Under the pieces are notes generated by a model. That model saw only the letters and a program-made list of their open reading frames with translations, searched no databases and was not told the DNA's origin. Both the position numbers and the translations under genes were made by a program. 64,000 nucleotides of DNA from Mesorhizobium_K marinum (lineage in GTDB: Bacteria; Pseudomonadota; Alphaproteobacteria; Rhizobiales; Rhizobiaceae), in the NCBI RefSeq assembly GCF_040813715.1, contig NZ_JBFOCH010000004.1, one strand, 5' to 3'. This document shows, one piece after another, positions 51,859 to 59,736 of the stretch; position 1 is the stretch's first letter; each line of letters begins with the position of its first letter.

Positions 51859-53451
51859 TCAGGCCGCCCGGTCGCGGATCTGGTAGTCCTTGATGGATGC
51901 GAAGCGGATCGCGCTCCAGCGCTCGACTTCGTAGTTCAGCCCGAACTCGTGCGGCGCCAGGAACACCGGGTCGCCGTCGAGGTCGCGGGCGATGTCGCCG
52001 CGATGCGCGTCGATGAACCGCTCCACCTCGAGCTTGTCGTCGGCGGAAATCCAGCGGCACACCGAAAAGCGCGACATCTCGAAGTCGACCGGCAGCGTGT
52101 ATTCGACGCTGAGGCGCTCCTTGAGAACGTCGATCTGCAGCGCGCCGACGACGCCGACGATGGCCGGTGAGCCGTCTTCGGGCTGGAACAGCTGCACCAC
52201 CCCCTCCTCGGCCATCTGCTGCAGCGCCTCCTTCAGCTTCTTCGCCTTCATCGCGTCGCCGAGCCTGACGCGGCGCAGGATTTCCGGCGCGAAGTTGGGC
52301 ACGCCTCGGAACACGATGTCCTCGCCCTCGGTCAGCGTGTCGCCGATCCTCAGCGTCCCGTGGTTGGGGATGCCGACCACGTCGCCGGCATAGGCCTCGT
52401 CGGCGGTGATGCGCGAGCGGGCGAAGAAGAACTGCGGCGCCGAAAGGCTCATCGGCTTGCCGGTGCGCACCAGCTTGGCCTTCATGCCGCGCTCCAGCGT
52501 GCCCGAGCACACCCGCACGAAGGCGATGCGGTCGCGGTGGTTGGGGTCCATGTTCGCCTGGATCTTGAAGACGAAGCTGGTCATCTTGGGTTCGGTGGCG
52601 TGGACGACGCGGCTGTCGGCCTCCTGGTCGCGCGGCGCGGGCGCATAGTCGCCGAGCCCCTCGATCAGGTCGCGCACGCCGAAATTCCGGAGCGCCGACC
52701 CGAAATAGACGGGCGTCAGGTGGCCCTCGCGGAACGCCTTCAGGTCGAATGGCCGGCATGCCTCGTGCGCCAGGTCCAGTTCCTCGATGAAGGCCGGGCG
52801 GTCATTGTCGGGCAGCAGGCCCGCGGCGCGGTTGGAATCGGGGCCGTTGACCGGCGTCCGCTCCTTCTCCGCATCGCCGCGGCGCACCGCGTTCTCAGTG
52901 AGATGGTAGGTGCCGGCAAAGGTCTTGCCCTGGCCGATCGGCCAGGTGATGGGCGCGGTGTCGAGCGCCAGCTTCTGCTCGATTTCGTCCAAAATTTCGA
53001 AGGTGTCGCGCGCGTCGCGGTCCATCTTGTTGACGAAGGTGACGATCGGGATGTCGCGCAGCCGGCACACTTCGAACAGCTTCAGCGTGCGCGGCTCGAT
53101 GCCCTTGGCGGCGTCGATCACCATCACCGCGCTGTCGACCGCAGACAGCGTGCGATAGGTGTCGTCGGCGAAATCCTCGTGGCCGGGCGTGTCGAGCAGG
53201 TTGAAGACGTTGTCGCCATACTCGAAGGTCATCACCGAGGTGACGACCGAGATGCCGCGCTCGCGCTCGATCTTCATCCAGTCCGAGCGGGTCTGGATCC
53301 TGTCCTTCTTGGCCTTGACCTCGCCGGCCAGCTGGATCGCGCCCCCGAACAGCAGCAGCTTCTCGGTCAGCGTCGTCTTGCCGGCGTCCGGGTGCGCGAT
53401 GATCGCGAATGTGCGGCGGCGGGCGACCGCCTCTCTGATGGTTTCGGTCAT
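51859..53451 (-). CDS. prfC: Peptide chain release factor 3
   Basis: 530 aa GTPase. G1 AHPDAGKTTLTEKLL, the RERGISVVTSVMTFEY switch I, G3 LLDTPGHEDFADDTYRTLSA and G4 FVNKMDRD are intact; the RF3-specific domain 3 (VVGALQIDVLKERLSVEYTL) and C-terminal RWISADDKLEVERFI are present. It recycles RF1/RF2 from ribosomes. Convergent with the GGDEF gene with a 6-bp gap. Confidence 0.96.
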   Translation of the reverse strand: MTETIREAVARRRTFAIIAHPDAGKTTLTEKLLLFGGAIQLAGEVKAKKDRIQTRSDWMKIERERGISVVTSVMTFEYGDNVFNLLDTPGHEDFADDTYRTLSAVDSAVMVIDAAKGIEPRTLKLFEVCRLRDIPIVTFVNKMDRDARDTFEILDEIEQKLALDTAPITWPIGQGKTFAGTYHLTENAVRRGDAEKERTPVNGPDSNRAAGLLPDNDRPAFIEELDLAHEACRPFDLKAFREGHLTPVYFGSALRNFGVRDLIEGLGDYAPAPRDQEADSRVVHATEPKMTSFVFKIQANMDPNHRDRIAFVRVCSGTLERGMKAKLVRTGKPMSLSAPQFFFARSRITADEAYAGDVVGIPNHGTLRIGDTLTEGEDIVFRGVPNFAPEILRRVRLGDAMKAKKLKEALQQMAEEGVVQLFQPEDGSPAIVGVVGALQIDVLKERLSVEYTLPVDFEMSRFSVCRWISADDKLEVERFIDAHRGDIARDLDGDPVFLAPHEFGLNYEVERWSAIRFASIKDYQIRDRAA

Positions 53452-53533
53452 GTCGAAATGGGGTTCCGTTCGGGTGCCGGCTATATAGCCACGCCGGCCT
53501 TTTCTGTCGAACGGAATTGGGCGGGGCTGGGGC

Positions 53534-54121
53534 TCAGGCCGCGAGCCCCTCCTTTTTCAGCGTGGCGGCGACGGCGGGACGCGCCTCCATTCTGCGGGCA
53601 TGGGCAAGCAGCGGCTCCGGGAGGGTGAACTCCGAGCCCCGGGCCCAGCGCACCATCACATAGAGAAGCGCGTCGGCTGTGCTGAACCGGTCGCCGAACA
53701 AATAGTCGCCGCCGAGGCTGTCGGCCACCATGCCCAGCCGCTGGCCGATCGCTTCGCGCGCGGCCTGCTTCTCGGCGTCGGCCGGCGAGAACATCGAGCG
53801 CATGAACGGCCGATGCACCTCGGTCGTCAGGAAGGCCAGCATCTCCATGTTGCGATGTCGTCCGAGCGGGCCGTCGGGAACGAGGTCCGGGGCCTGCTCG
53901 GCCACCCAGTCCATGATCGCCACGTTCTCCGTCAGCACCTCGCCGCTGTCCAGCACCAGCGCCGGCACGTAGCCCTTCGGGTTGATGGCCGCGAAGTCGT
54001 CGCCATCTTCCGTCCGCCGCGTCGCCAGGTCGACCGTTACAGTGTCCACATCGATGCCGGCTTCCGCCAGGGCGATATGGTCGGCGAGGCTGCAGGCCCC
54101 GGGGGTCATGTAGAGCTTCAT
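53534..54121 (-). CDS. Glutathione S-transferase family protein
   Basis: 195 aa from ATG 54121. N-terminal thioredoxin-like domain MKLYMTPGACSLADHIALAE (beta-class GST start with active-site Cys/Ser), cis-Pro region KGYVPALVLDSGEVLTENVA, and the C-terminal helical domain with DRFSTADALLYVMVRWA. It overlaps the SRPBCC gene upstream by 4 bp (ATGA), so it belongs to the arsR-SRPBCC-GST operon. Confidence 0.92.
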   Translation of the reverse strand: MKLYMTPGACSLADHIALAEAGIDVDTVTVDLATRRTEDGDDFAAINPKGYVPALVLDSGEVLTENVAIMDWVAEQAPDLVPDGPLGRHRNMEMLAFLTTEVHRPFMRSMFSPADAEKQAAREAIGQRLGMVADSLGGDYLFGDRFSTADALLYVMVRWARGSEFTLPEPLLAHARRMEARPAVAATLKKEGLAA

Positions 54122-54746
54122 GTCGCAAGGTGCCTTTCGAGTTGGTCGAGCGTTTCGTTCCATCCTTCCATGTGGCCGTCCCGCGACGACACGGTCACAA
54201 AGAAGGCCTGGTGCAGGGTCAGGAGCGTGCCGCCGCCGTCACTGTCGGCCAGTCTGACCGTAACCGTGGTCTCGGGGCCCGCCTGGCCGGATGCGTCCTG
54301 CCAGGCGTGGCTGAACACGATCTTCAGGTCCCGGACGATCTCGATGTAGGTGCCGCCGAGCCAGTGATCCTCGCCCTGAGGCGATCGCATGCAGGTGCGG
54401 AACCTCCCGCCGGGCCGGANCTGACCGTAACCGTGGTTTCAGGGCCCGCCTGGCCGGATGCGTCCTGCCAGGCGTGGCTGAACACGATCTTCAGGTCCTG
54501 GAGGATCTCGATGTAGGTGCCGCCGAGCCAGTGGTCCTCGCCCAGGGGCGATCGCATGCAGGTGCGGAACCTCCCGCCGGGCCGGATGTCGCCCTCCGAG
54601 AAGGGGATCGTGAAACCGGTCGGGCAACACCAGCGCCGCAGGTGTTCGCCATCGGTCCATGCCCTGAATACAAGGGCCCGCGGGGCGGCGAAGCGGCGGC
54701 GGATGGTCAACTCGGCCGGGGCGTCGCTCTTCGGCTCTGCCTTCAT
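54118..54746 (-). CDS. SRPBCC/AHSA1 domain protein (scaffold joint inside)
   Basis: START-like ligand-binding domain: RRRFAAPRALVFRAWTDGEH and LRRWCCPTGFTIPFSEGDIR at the N-terminus, and LTLHQAFFVTVSSRDGHMEG followed by GWNETLDQLERHLA at the C-terminus. The n at 54420 joins copies 54254-54419 and 54421-54586 (offset 167, not a multiple of three), so the scaffold shows two overlapping partial frames. With one copy removed the protein is about 153 aa. Its ATG overlaps the ArsR stop. Such ArsR-SRPBCC pairs are common but the ligand is unknown. Confidence 0.88.
54254..54586. repeat. Divergent overlap copies around scaffold joint n54420
   Basis: Bases 54254-54419 and 54421-54586 are 166-bp copies with about seven mismatches (for instance GTCTCGGGG versus GTTTCAGGG). 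The offset of 167 creates a false frameshift in the SRPBCC gene. Confidence 0.9.
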
Positions 54747-55294
54747 GTGGGATCTCCCTCCTGCATGTCCTTCAGGTAGACGTCGAGGCGGTCGAGGTTG
54801 TCGTCCCAGAAGTGACGATAGGTCTCCAGCCAGCCGGCGAGGTCGCGCAGCCTGTCGGGTCGAAGACGGCGCGGCCGAAACTGGGCCTCGCGCCCCTGCT
54901 CGATCAGGCCGGCCTGTTCGAGCACGCGCAGATGCTTGGAGATCGCGGGCATGCTCATCGTGAACGGCTCGGCCAGCTCGGAGACCGTCGCTTCNGCGCC
55001 GAGGCGGTCGAGGCTGTCGTCCCAGAAGTGACGATAGGTCTCCAGCCAGCCGGCGAGGTCGCGCAGCCTGTCGGGTCGAAGACGGCGCGGCCGAAACTGG
55101 GCCTCGCGCCCCTGCTCGATCAGGCCGGCCTGTTCGAGCACGCGCAGATGCTTGGAGATCGCGGGCATGCTCATCGTGAACGGCTCGGCCAGCTCGGAGA
55201 CCGTCGCTTCTCCCGAGGCCAGCCGCGCGATGATCGCCCTGCGGGTCGGGTCGGCGAGAGCCGAAAGCGTCATGCTGAGCGGGTCCGTCGGCAT
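54743..55294 (-). CDS. ArsR-family repressor (scaffold joint inside)
   Basis: Winged-helix protein beginning MPTDPLSMTLSALADPTRRA with HTH ATVSELAEPFTMSMPAISKH and wing RVLEQAGLIEQGREAQFRPR. The C-terminal LAGWLETYRHFWDDNLDRLD tail belongs to the SdpR/YgaV-like subgroup paired with SRPBCC proteins; no metal-binding Cys is seen. The n at 54995 joins near-identical copies 54781-54994 and 54997-55210 (offset 216), repeating 72 residues; real length about 111 aa. It starts the arsR-SRPBCC-GST operon and probably represses it through the dyads at 55300. Confidence 0.9.
   Translation of the reverse strand: MPTDPLSMTLSALADPTRRAIIARLASGEATVSELAEPFTMSMPAISKHLRVLEQAGLIEQGREAQFRPRRLRPDRLRDLAGWLETYRHFWDDSLDRLGXEATVSELAEPFTMSMPAISKHLRVLEQAGLIEQGREAQFRPRRLRPDRLRDLAGWLETYRHFWDDNLDRLDVYLKDMQEGDPT
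54781..55210. repeat. Overlap copies around scaffold joint n54995
   Basis: About 214 bp are repeated with offset 216 (54781-54994 and 54997-55210) with one or two SNPs (GGTTGTCG versus GGCTGTCG). The repeat keeps frame and doubles the ArsR helix-turn-helix in the scaffold translation. Confidence 0.92.
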
Positions 55295-55299
55295 TTAAT

Positions 55300-55327
55300 A
55301 ACCTATCGGTTAATTAACCTGATGGTT
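55300..55327. promoter_or_regulatory. Twin dyad operator upstream of the ArsR gene
   Basis: Two 12-bp palindromes, AACCTATCGGTT (55300-55311) and AACCTGATGGTT (55316-55327), are separated by AATT, 16 bp centre to centre. They start 6 bp upstream of the ArsR start codon, so a bound repressor would cover the promoter and start region. Autoregulation by ArsR is inferred from position. Confidence 0.65.
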
Positions 55328-55384
55328 CAGTAAACCGGTGCCGAGGGAGTGTCAATACCCGGGGGGATCACAGCAGGTTCCGGT

Positions 55385-55557
55385 GCGTGCGGCGCGGGTA
55401 ATGCCGCTAGAGGATCAGCTCGAAACCGCTCTCCGCGACGACGTCGCCGTTGGCCATCAACTCGACGCGGNGCGTGCGGCGCGGGCAATGCCGCTAGAGG
55501 ATCAGCTCGAAACCGCTCTCCGCGACGACGTCGCCGTTGGCCATCAGCTCGACGCGG
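55385..55557. repeat. Overlap copies around scaffold joint n55471
   Basis: Bases 55385-55470 and 55472-55557 are 86-bp copies with offset 87 and two or so SNPs (GGGTAATGCC versus GGGCAATGCC). Both contain the last codons and stop of the DNA alkylation repair-like gene, so the left copy is a redundant 3' end. Confidence 0.92.
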
Positions 55558-56606
55558 TGGAAGCCGGCATTGTGCTTGCGGGTGGTGAAGTCCTTCACCG
55601 TCTGGCTGATGGAAAGCTGGCATTCCCCGCCGGGGAGCAGCTCGACCTCCTTCAGCTTGAACACCTTTTTCGAGACGCCGTTCTTCTTCGGATAGTGGAT
55701 CGCGTAGTCGATGACGAGCCGCTGGGCGGCCGTCGCGGTCGATGTCAGTTTCGCCGTGGTCGCGATGCGTTCGCCGAGCCTTATGCTCGCCGGCTCCACC
55801 GCAAAATGCTCCACCCTGATCTCGGCCCTCCCGGTCGTGCCGATCAGGGCCAGCGCCCGTGCGTCGCCCTTCTTGATCAGCGTCCGCAGGGCATGGCGTG
55901 CGATCCACGCGGTATGCCGGTCGGAAAGGTCCCAGCCCGAGAGCCGCCCGACCAGCAGGTCCGGATGGTCCTTGCCGATGTCGTTCAGGTGGTTGGCGAC
56001 GGATTTCCGGACGTAGAGGCTGGGATCGCCCTTCAGCGCCTCGAGGATCGGCGCGGTCGGCGAAGGGTCCGCGATCAGGTTCCTCAACTGGAACGACCAC
56101 GGCAGGCGCGGCCGCGACCCTTCGCTGGCAAGGCGGCGCACATGCTCGTTCTCGTCGTCGGCCCATGCGCGCATCACGGCGATCGTCCGCGCGAAGTCGG
56201 CGACGAGGAAATGGCGGATCGCGAATTCGGAAGAACCGAAACGGGTCAGTACCCGCAGCGCGTCGAGCGACAGGTCGGCGTGCTCCTGGCCGTAGAGGGC
56301 CACGAATTCCGACAGCGTGATCGCCGCGAAGCCGTGCCCGATGCGGGGCGCAAGGTCGAGGAGGATCGGCAGCGCCGTGCGGAAATCCTGAGGCAGCGTC
56401 TCGCGGAAGCTGACGGCGGTCTGGCGCATGCGCTGCATGATGCCGAGCTCGTCCAGCCCCGTCGTTGCCAGCGCCAGGAAGCGCGTCTGGTCGAAGCCGG
56501 GCCAGACGGCTGCGGTCTCCAGCGCGAAATGCCGAAGGCGCTCGCGGTTGAAAATCTCCTTCAGCGCCGGCGCGGCCGCCGACTTGTCCGCCGTCGAATC
56601 GGTCAT
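55494..56606 (-). CDS. DNA alkylation repair (AlkC/AlkD HEAT-repeat)-like protein
   Basis: 370 aa from ATG 56606. The protein is built from helical HEAT-like repeats (FALETAAVWPGFDQTRFLAL, VLTRFGSSEFAIRHFLVADF, DPSLYVRKSVANHLNDIGKD, HTAWIARHALRTLIKKGDAR). The N-terminal FNRERLRHFALE and the central VRKSVANHLNDI motifs match the AlkC-type DNA glycosylase group. A C-terminal beta-rich domain (residues about 270-370) follows, typical of AlkC and absent from AlkD. It likely removes alkylated bases; activity is inferred. Confidence 0.86.
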   Translation of the reverse strand: MTDSTADKSAAAPALKEIFNRERLRHFALETAAVWPGFDQTRFLALATTGLDELGIMQRMRQTAVSFRETLPQDFRTALPILLDLAPRIGHGFAAITLSEFVALYGQEHADLSLDALRVLTRFGSSEFAIRHFLVADFARTIAVMRAWADDENEHVRRLASEGSRPRLPWSFQLRNLIADPSPTAPILEALKGDPSLYVRKSVANHLNDIGKDHPDLLVGRLSGWDLSDRHTAWIARHALRTLIKKGDARALALIGTTGRAEIRVEHFAVEPASIRLGERIATTAKLTSTATAAQRLVIDYAIHYPKKNGVSKKVFKLKEVELLPGGECQLSISQTVKDFTTRKHNAGFHRVELMANGDVVAESGFELIL

Positions 56607-56654
56607 CGATGCCTCGTCCTTTTCGACGAGGCTACACGGCCCCGCTGACAAAAT

Positions 56655-56923
56655 CTGTCAGGAGACGGGGGAAATCCGTAGCTTGCTTGACGCGATCGAC
56701 GCTTTGGCAGATTCTCAGCAAATGGAGACGCTTGAACGCATCACGATCGACCCGGCGCGCAGATCGGGAAAACCGTGCATCCGAGATNNNCTGTCAGGAG
56801 ACGGGGGAAATCCGTAGCTTGCTTGACGCGATCGACGCTTTGGCAGATTCTCAGCAAATGGAGACGCTTGAACGCATCACGATCGACCCGGCGCGCAGAT
56901 CGGGAAAACCGTGCATCCGAGAT
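56655..56923. repeat. Identical overlap copies around scaffold joint nnn56788-56790
   Basis: The 133 bp at 56655-56787 and 56791-56923 look identical. The left copy holds a truncated start of the DUF433 gene (ATG at 56722), which should not be counted as a separate gene. Confidence 0.93.
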
Positions 56924-57079
56924 ACGCGCATTGCCGTTTACGATGTTCTTGACTACCTGGCGTCTGGTATGAGCGAAGAGGAAATCCTGAACGATTTCCC
57001 GGAACTCGACGCCGAAGACATCCGCGCAAGCCTTGCTTTTGCCGCCGCTCGCGAACGCCGCCTCTTTGGCGCGGCATAG
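56858..57079 (+). CDS. DUF433 family antitoxin-like protein
   Basis: 73 aa: METLERITIDPARRSGKPCI then RDTRIAVYDVLDYLASGMSE and EEILNDFPELDAEDIRASLA. This is the DUF433 pattern (IxxDPxxxxGKPxIxGTRIxVxxVLxxLAxGxSxEEI), an Arc/HTH-like fold that usually pairs with a DUF5615 PIN-like protein. Its stop TAG is directly followed by the GTG start of that partner. A redundant copy of its 5' end lies left of the joint. Confidence 0.9.
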   Translation: METLERITIDPARRSGKPCIRDTRIAVYDVLDYLASGMSEEEILNDFPELDAEDIRASLAFAAARERRLFGAA

Positions 57080-57448
57080 GTGAGGCTGCTTCTCGATCAG
57101 AACATTTCGCGACGCGTCGCCTTGGCCCTTGGCGCACACGGCATTGAGATTCAGCATGTTTCGTCATGCGGGCTGGGGTCAGCTTCCGATGCGCGGATCT
57201 GGAACTTCGCAAAGGACAATGGCTATGCCATCCTGTCAAAGGATGCCGATTTTCACCACATGAGCTTCACTTTTGGGGCTCCGCCAAAGACCATATGGCT
57301 TAGGCTCGGAAACTGCAGCACAAGGGAAATTGCGGCAAGCATAAGCCGCAACCTCCCCGCTATTGCCATCTTTCTCGATGACGCCGACAGCGCTCTGATG
57401 GTTATCACGCGGGACCGGATCGAAACCACTGGCCCAGGGCCTTCTTAG
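57080..57448 (+). CDS. DUF5615 PIN-like toxin candidate
   Basis: 122 aa from GTG 57080, abutting the DUF433 stop with no spacer. MRLLLDQNISRRVALALGAH is the family opening with the metal-binding Asp; DARIWNFAKDNGYAILSKDA followed by DFHHM gives the remaining acidic residues of the PIN/Mut7-C-like site. Families of this type are predicted RNases in type II toxin-antitoxin modules. The 3' end overlaps the convergent DUF6356 gene by 4 bp. Base composition is somewhat lower in G+C than the neighbours, consistent with a mobile module. Confidence 0.88.
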   Translation: MRLLLDQNISRRVALALGAHGIEIQHVSSCGLGSASDARIWNFAKDNGYAILSKDADFHHMSFTFGAPPKTIWLRLGNCSTREIAASISRNLPAIAIFLDDADSALMVITRDRIETTGPGPS

Positions 57449-57687
57449 GCGGCTGCCTCCTCCGCGACACCGGCGGAGTGCGCCTTGCGGTTGCTCGTCC
57501 GCTCGTAGAGTTCGCGCACGATCCGGCTTGCGGTCGTCTCGAACAGGAAGGGCAGGACGGCATGGACGAGCGCGGCGCCGCCGGCCATGAAAAGGCGCGA
57601 CGCGAACCAGGCGGCGAACGCCATGTGGCCGAAATAGCTTTCGTCGACCGAGGCCGGATGCTCCGTGAAGAGTTTGGCGATGCTCAT
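57445..57687 (-). CDS. DUF6356 family protein
   Basis: 80 aa: MSIAKLFTEHPASVDESYFG and a central hydrophobic stretch HMAFAAWFASRLFMAGGAAL followed by VHAVLPFLFETTAS, matching the small membrane-associated DUF6356 family of alphaproteobacteria. Function unknown. It is divergent from lrp, with a 104-bp promoter region between them. Confidence 0.8.
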   Translation of the reverse strand: MSIAKLFTEHPASVDESYFGHMAFAAWFASRLFMAGGAALVHAVLPFLFETTASRIVRELYERTSNRKAHSAGVAEEAAA

Positions 57688-57742
57688 GGCGGCGTTCCCC
57701 GTTTCTGTTGTGCGGATGTTGCCGCTGCCTCAGCGGGAAAAG

Positions 57743-57780
57743 GTCCCAATTTGTCATTGATTTTGCAAACATCTTGGGAC
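57743..57780. promoter_or_regulatory. GTCCCAA dyad between DUF6356 and lrp
   Basis: GTCCCAA (57743-57749) and TTGGGAC (57774-57780) form an inverted repeat with a 24-bp AT-rich spacer, ending 12 bp before the lrp ATG. It is well placed for autoregulation by the Lrp protein and control of the divergent DUF6356 gene. The site assignment is inference. Confidence 0.45.
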
Positions 57781-57791
57781 ATTCATCCCGA

Positions 57792-58262
57792 ATGAGTCAG
57801 GAAATCGATACGATTGACCGAAAAATCCTCGCCGAGCTGCAGCGCGACGGGACTCTGTCGGTCGATCAGCTGTCCGAGCGGGTGAGCCTGTCGCGCAACG
57901 CGTGCTGGCGGCGGATGCGGCGTCTGGAGGACGACGGCTACATCACGGGACGCGTCGCGCTGGTCGACGCGGAGAAGGTCGGGCTCGGCCTGTCCGTGTT
58001 CATCCTCGTGCGCACCTCGCATCACGAGACGGACTGGCTGGCGAAGTTCCGCGTCGCGGTCGTGTCGATCCCTGAAATAACCGGCGTCTACCGCATGTCG
58101 GGCGACCTCGACTACGTTCTGCGCGCGCGGGTGTCCGACGTGAAGGCGTATGACCGGCTCTACCAGCGGCTGATCGCGAAGGTGCCGCTGTCCGACGTGT
58201 CGGCGTCCTTCGTGATGGAGGAGATCAAGGAAACCACGATCGTCCCCGTCGAGCTGCGCTGA
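57792..58262 (+). CDS. Lrp/AsnC family transcriptional regulator
   Basis: 156 aa from ATG 57792. IDTIDRKILAELQRDGTLSV with HTH DQLSERVSLSRNACWRRMRR, then the RAM effector domain (GLSVFILVRTSHHE; VYRMSGDLDYVLRARVSDVK). It is a typical local amino-acid-responsive regulator. Its target may be the divergent DUF6356 gene; dut downstream is 88 bp away and probably independent. Confidence 0.93.
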   Translation: MSQEIDTIDRKILAELQRDGTLSVDQLSERVSLSRNACWRRMRRLEDDGYITGRVALVDAEKVGLGLSVFILVRTSHHETDWLAKFRVAVVSIPEITGVYRMSGDLDYVLRARVSDVKAYDRLYQRLIAKVPLSDVSASFVMEEIKETTIVPVELR

Positions 58263-58350
58263 AGAAAGTCGTTGAAAGCCGCAAGCGCTCGATTGACCTT
58301 GCCGGCATGACGCCGGATGAGGGGGTTCACCCGCACAGGACGACCGGTCC

Positions 58351-58824
58351 ATGACCTTCACACCCGACGCATCGCCCGTCTTGGGCATTGTTCGCCTGCC
58401 GCACGCCGGCGGCCTGCCGCTTCCGGCCTACGAGACCCAGGGCGCCGCCGGCATGGACCTGCGCGCCGCCGTTCCGGAAGACCGGCCGCTGGTGATCGTG
58501 CCCGGCCGGCGCGCGCTGGTGCCGACCGGCCTGGTGTTCGAGATACCGCCCGGCTTCGAGGTGCAGGTGCGGCCGCGCTCGGGCCTGGCGCTGAAGCACG
58601 GCGTCACCTGCCTCAACACGCCCGGCACGATCGACAGCGACTATCGCGGCGAGGTCAAGGTGTTGCTGGTCAACCTCGGCGACGAAGACTTCGAAGTCGA
58701 GCGCGGCATGCGCATCGCGCAGGCCGTGTTCGCCGCCGTCGCGCAGGCGAGCATCGAGGAGCGTAGCCTCGCCGGCGAGACCGGCCGCGGCTCCGGCGGG
58801 TTCGGCTCCACCGGCACCGCCTGA
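58351..58824 (+). CDS. dut: dUTP diphosphatase
   Basis: 157 aa trimeric dUTPase with all five motifs: I AGMDLRAA, II RPRSGLALKHG, III TIDSDYRGEVKV with catalytic Asp, IV RGMRIAQAVF and V GRGSGGFGSTG. It hydrolyses dUTP to dUMP, keeping uracil out of DNA. Confidence 0.97.
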   Translation: MTFTPDASPVLGIVRLPHAGGLPLPAYETQGAAGMDLRAAVPEDRPLVIVPGRRALVPTGLVFEIPPGFEVQVRPRSGLALKHGVTCLNTPGTIDSDYRGEVKVLLVNLGDEDFEVERGMRIAQAVFAAVAQASIEERSLAGETGRGSGGFGSTGTA

Positions 58825-58923
58825 CCCATACTGCCATTCGGCGATTTACAGTGGCGGCGCGGAGCCGCTAGAGTTGCCGCTGGCCGCATGCGCGGCGCCG
58901 AACAGCTCCGTTGGTGTGCCGAA

Positions 58924-59736
58924 ATGGACAAGGGAAAGATCTTCCGCGATCTCCACTATGGCGACGCGCCCCTCATCATGCCGAATCCCTGGGACGTAGG
59001 GACGACGAAGCTGCTGGCGTCCTGCGGATTCAAGGCGCTCGCCACGACCAGTGCCGGCTACGCATTCTCCCGCGGCTTGCCGGATGGCGGCGTCAAGTTC
59101 GACGTCATGATCCAGCATTGCCGCGAGATCGCCGCCGCGACCGATCTTCCGGTGTCGGCCGACCTCGAGCGGGGCAAGGGCGACAATCCCGAAAGCGCGG
59201 CCGAGACGATCTTCGCGGCCGAGGCCGCGGGTCTCGCCGGCTGCTCCATCGAGGACCATACCGGCGATCCGGCCAAGCCGGTCTACGAGTTCAAGCTTGC
59301 GGTCGAGCGGGTCACCGCGGCGGTTGACGCGGCGCGGGCCCTGAAACGCGACTTCGTCTTCACGGCGCGCGCCGAGAATTTTCTTTGGGGGCGGCCCGAC
59401 GTCGACGACACGATCAGGCGCCTGCAGGCCTTCGAGGTGGCCGGCGCCGACGTGCTCTACGCCCCCGGCATCACCGACGTCGAGACGGTCAGGACGATCT
59501 GCGCGTCGCTCTCGAAGCCGGTCAACGTGCTGGCCGTGCCGACGCTGACGGTCAAGTCGATCGCCGAGGCCGGCGCGCGCCGCATCTCCCTCGGCTCGAA
59601 GCTGACGACCTTCGCCTACGGCATGATCGAAAACGCCTCGCGCGAGATGCTGAGGGACGGCACCTTCGGCTTCGCCCGCGCCGGCATGGCCTTCGCGCGG
59701 GCGCAGGCGCTGTTCACGAAGAAGGACGACGGCTAG
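58924..59736 (+). CDS. Isocitrate lyase/PEP mutase family protein
   Basis: 270 aa from ATG 58924. The TIM-barrel shows MPNPWDVGTTKLLASCGFKA, the metal-binding PVSADLERGKGDNPESAAET and SIEDHTGD, then FTARAENFLWGRPDVDDTIR. The catalytic loop Cys of isocitrate lyase (KRCG) is absent, so this is the PEP mutase/oxaloacetate-decarboxylase-like subgroup. The reaction is unknown; C-C or P-C bond chemistry on 2-oxo acids is typical. The 3' end overlaps the convergent cysZ-like gene by 23 bp. Confidence 0.9.
   Translation: MDKGKIFRDLHYGDAPLIMPNPWDVGTTKLLASCGFKALATTSAGYAFSRGLPDGGVKFDVMIQHCREIAAATDLPVSADLERGKGDNPESAAETIFAAEAAGLAGCSIEDHTGDPAKPVYEFKLAVERVTAAVDAARALKRDFVFTARAENFLWGRPDVDDTIRRLQAFEVAGADVLYAPGITDVETVRTICASLSKPVNVLAVPTLTVKSIAEAGARRISLGSKLTTFAYGMIENASREMLRDGTFGFARAGMAFARAQALFTKKDDG

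Noticed and set aside
56655..56790. Second, truncated DUF433 antitoxin gene
   Set aside because: It is an exact copy of the start of the complete gene across nnn56788-56790, so it is a contig overlap and not a gene remnant.
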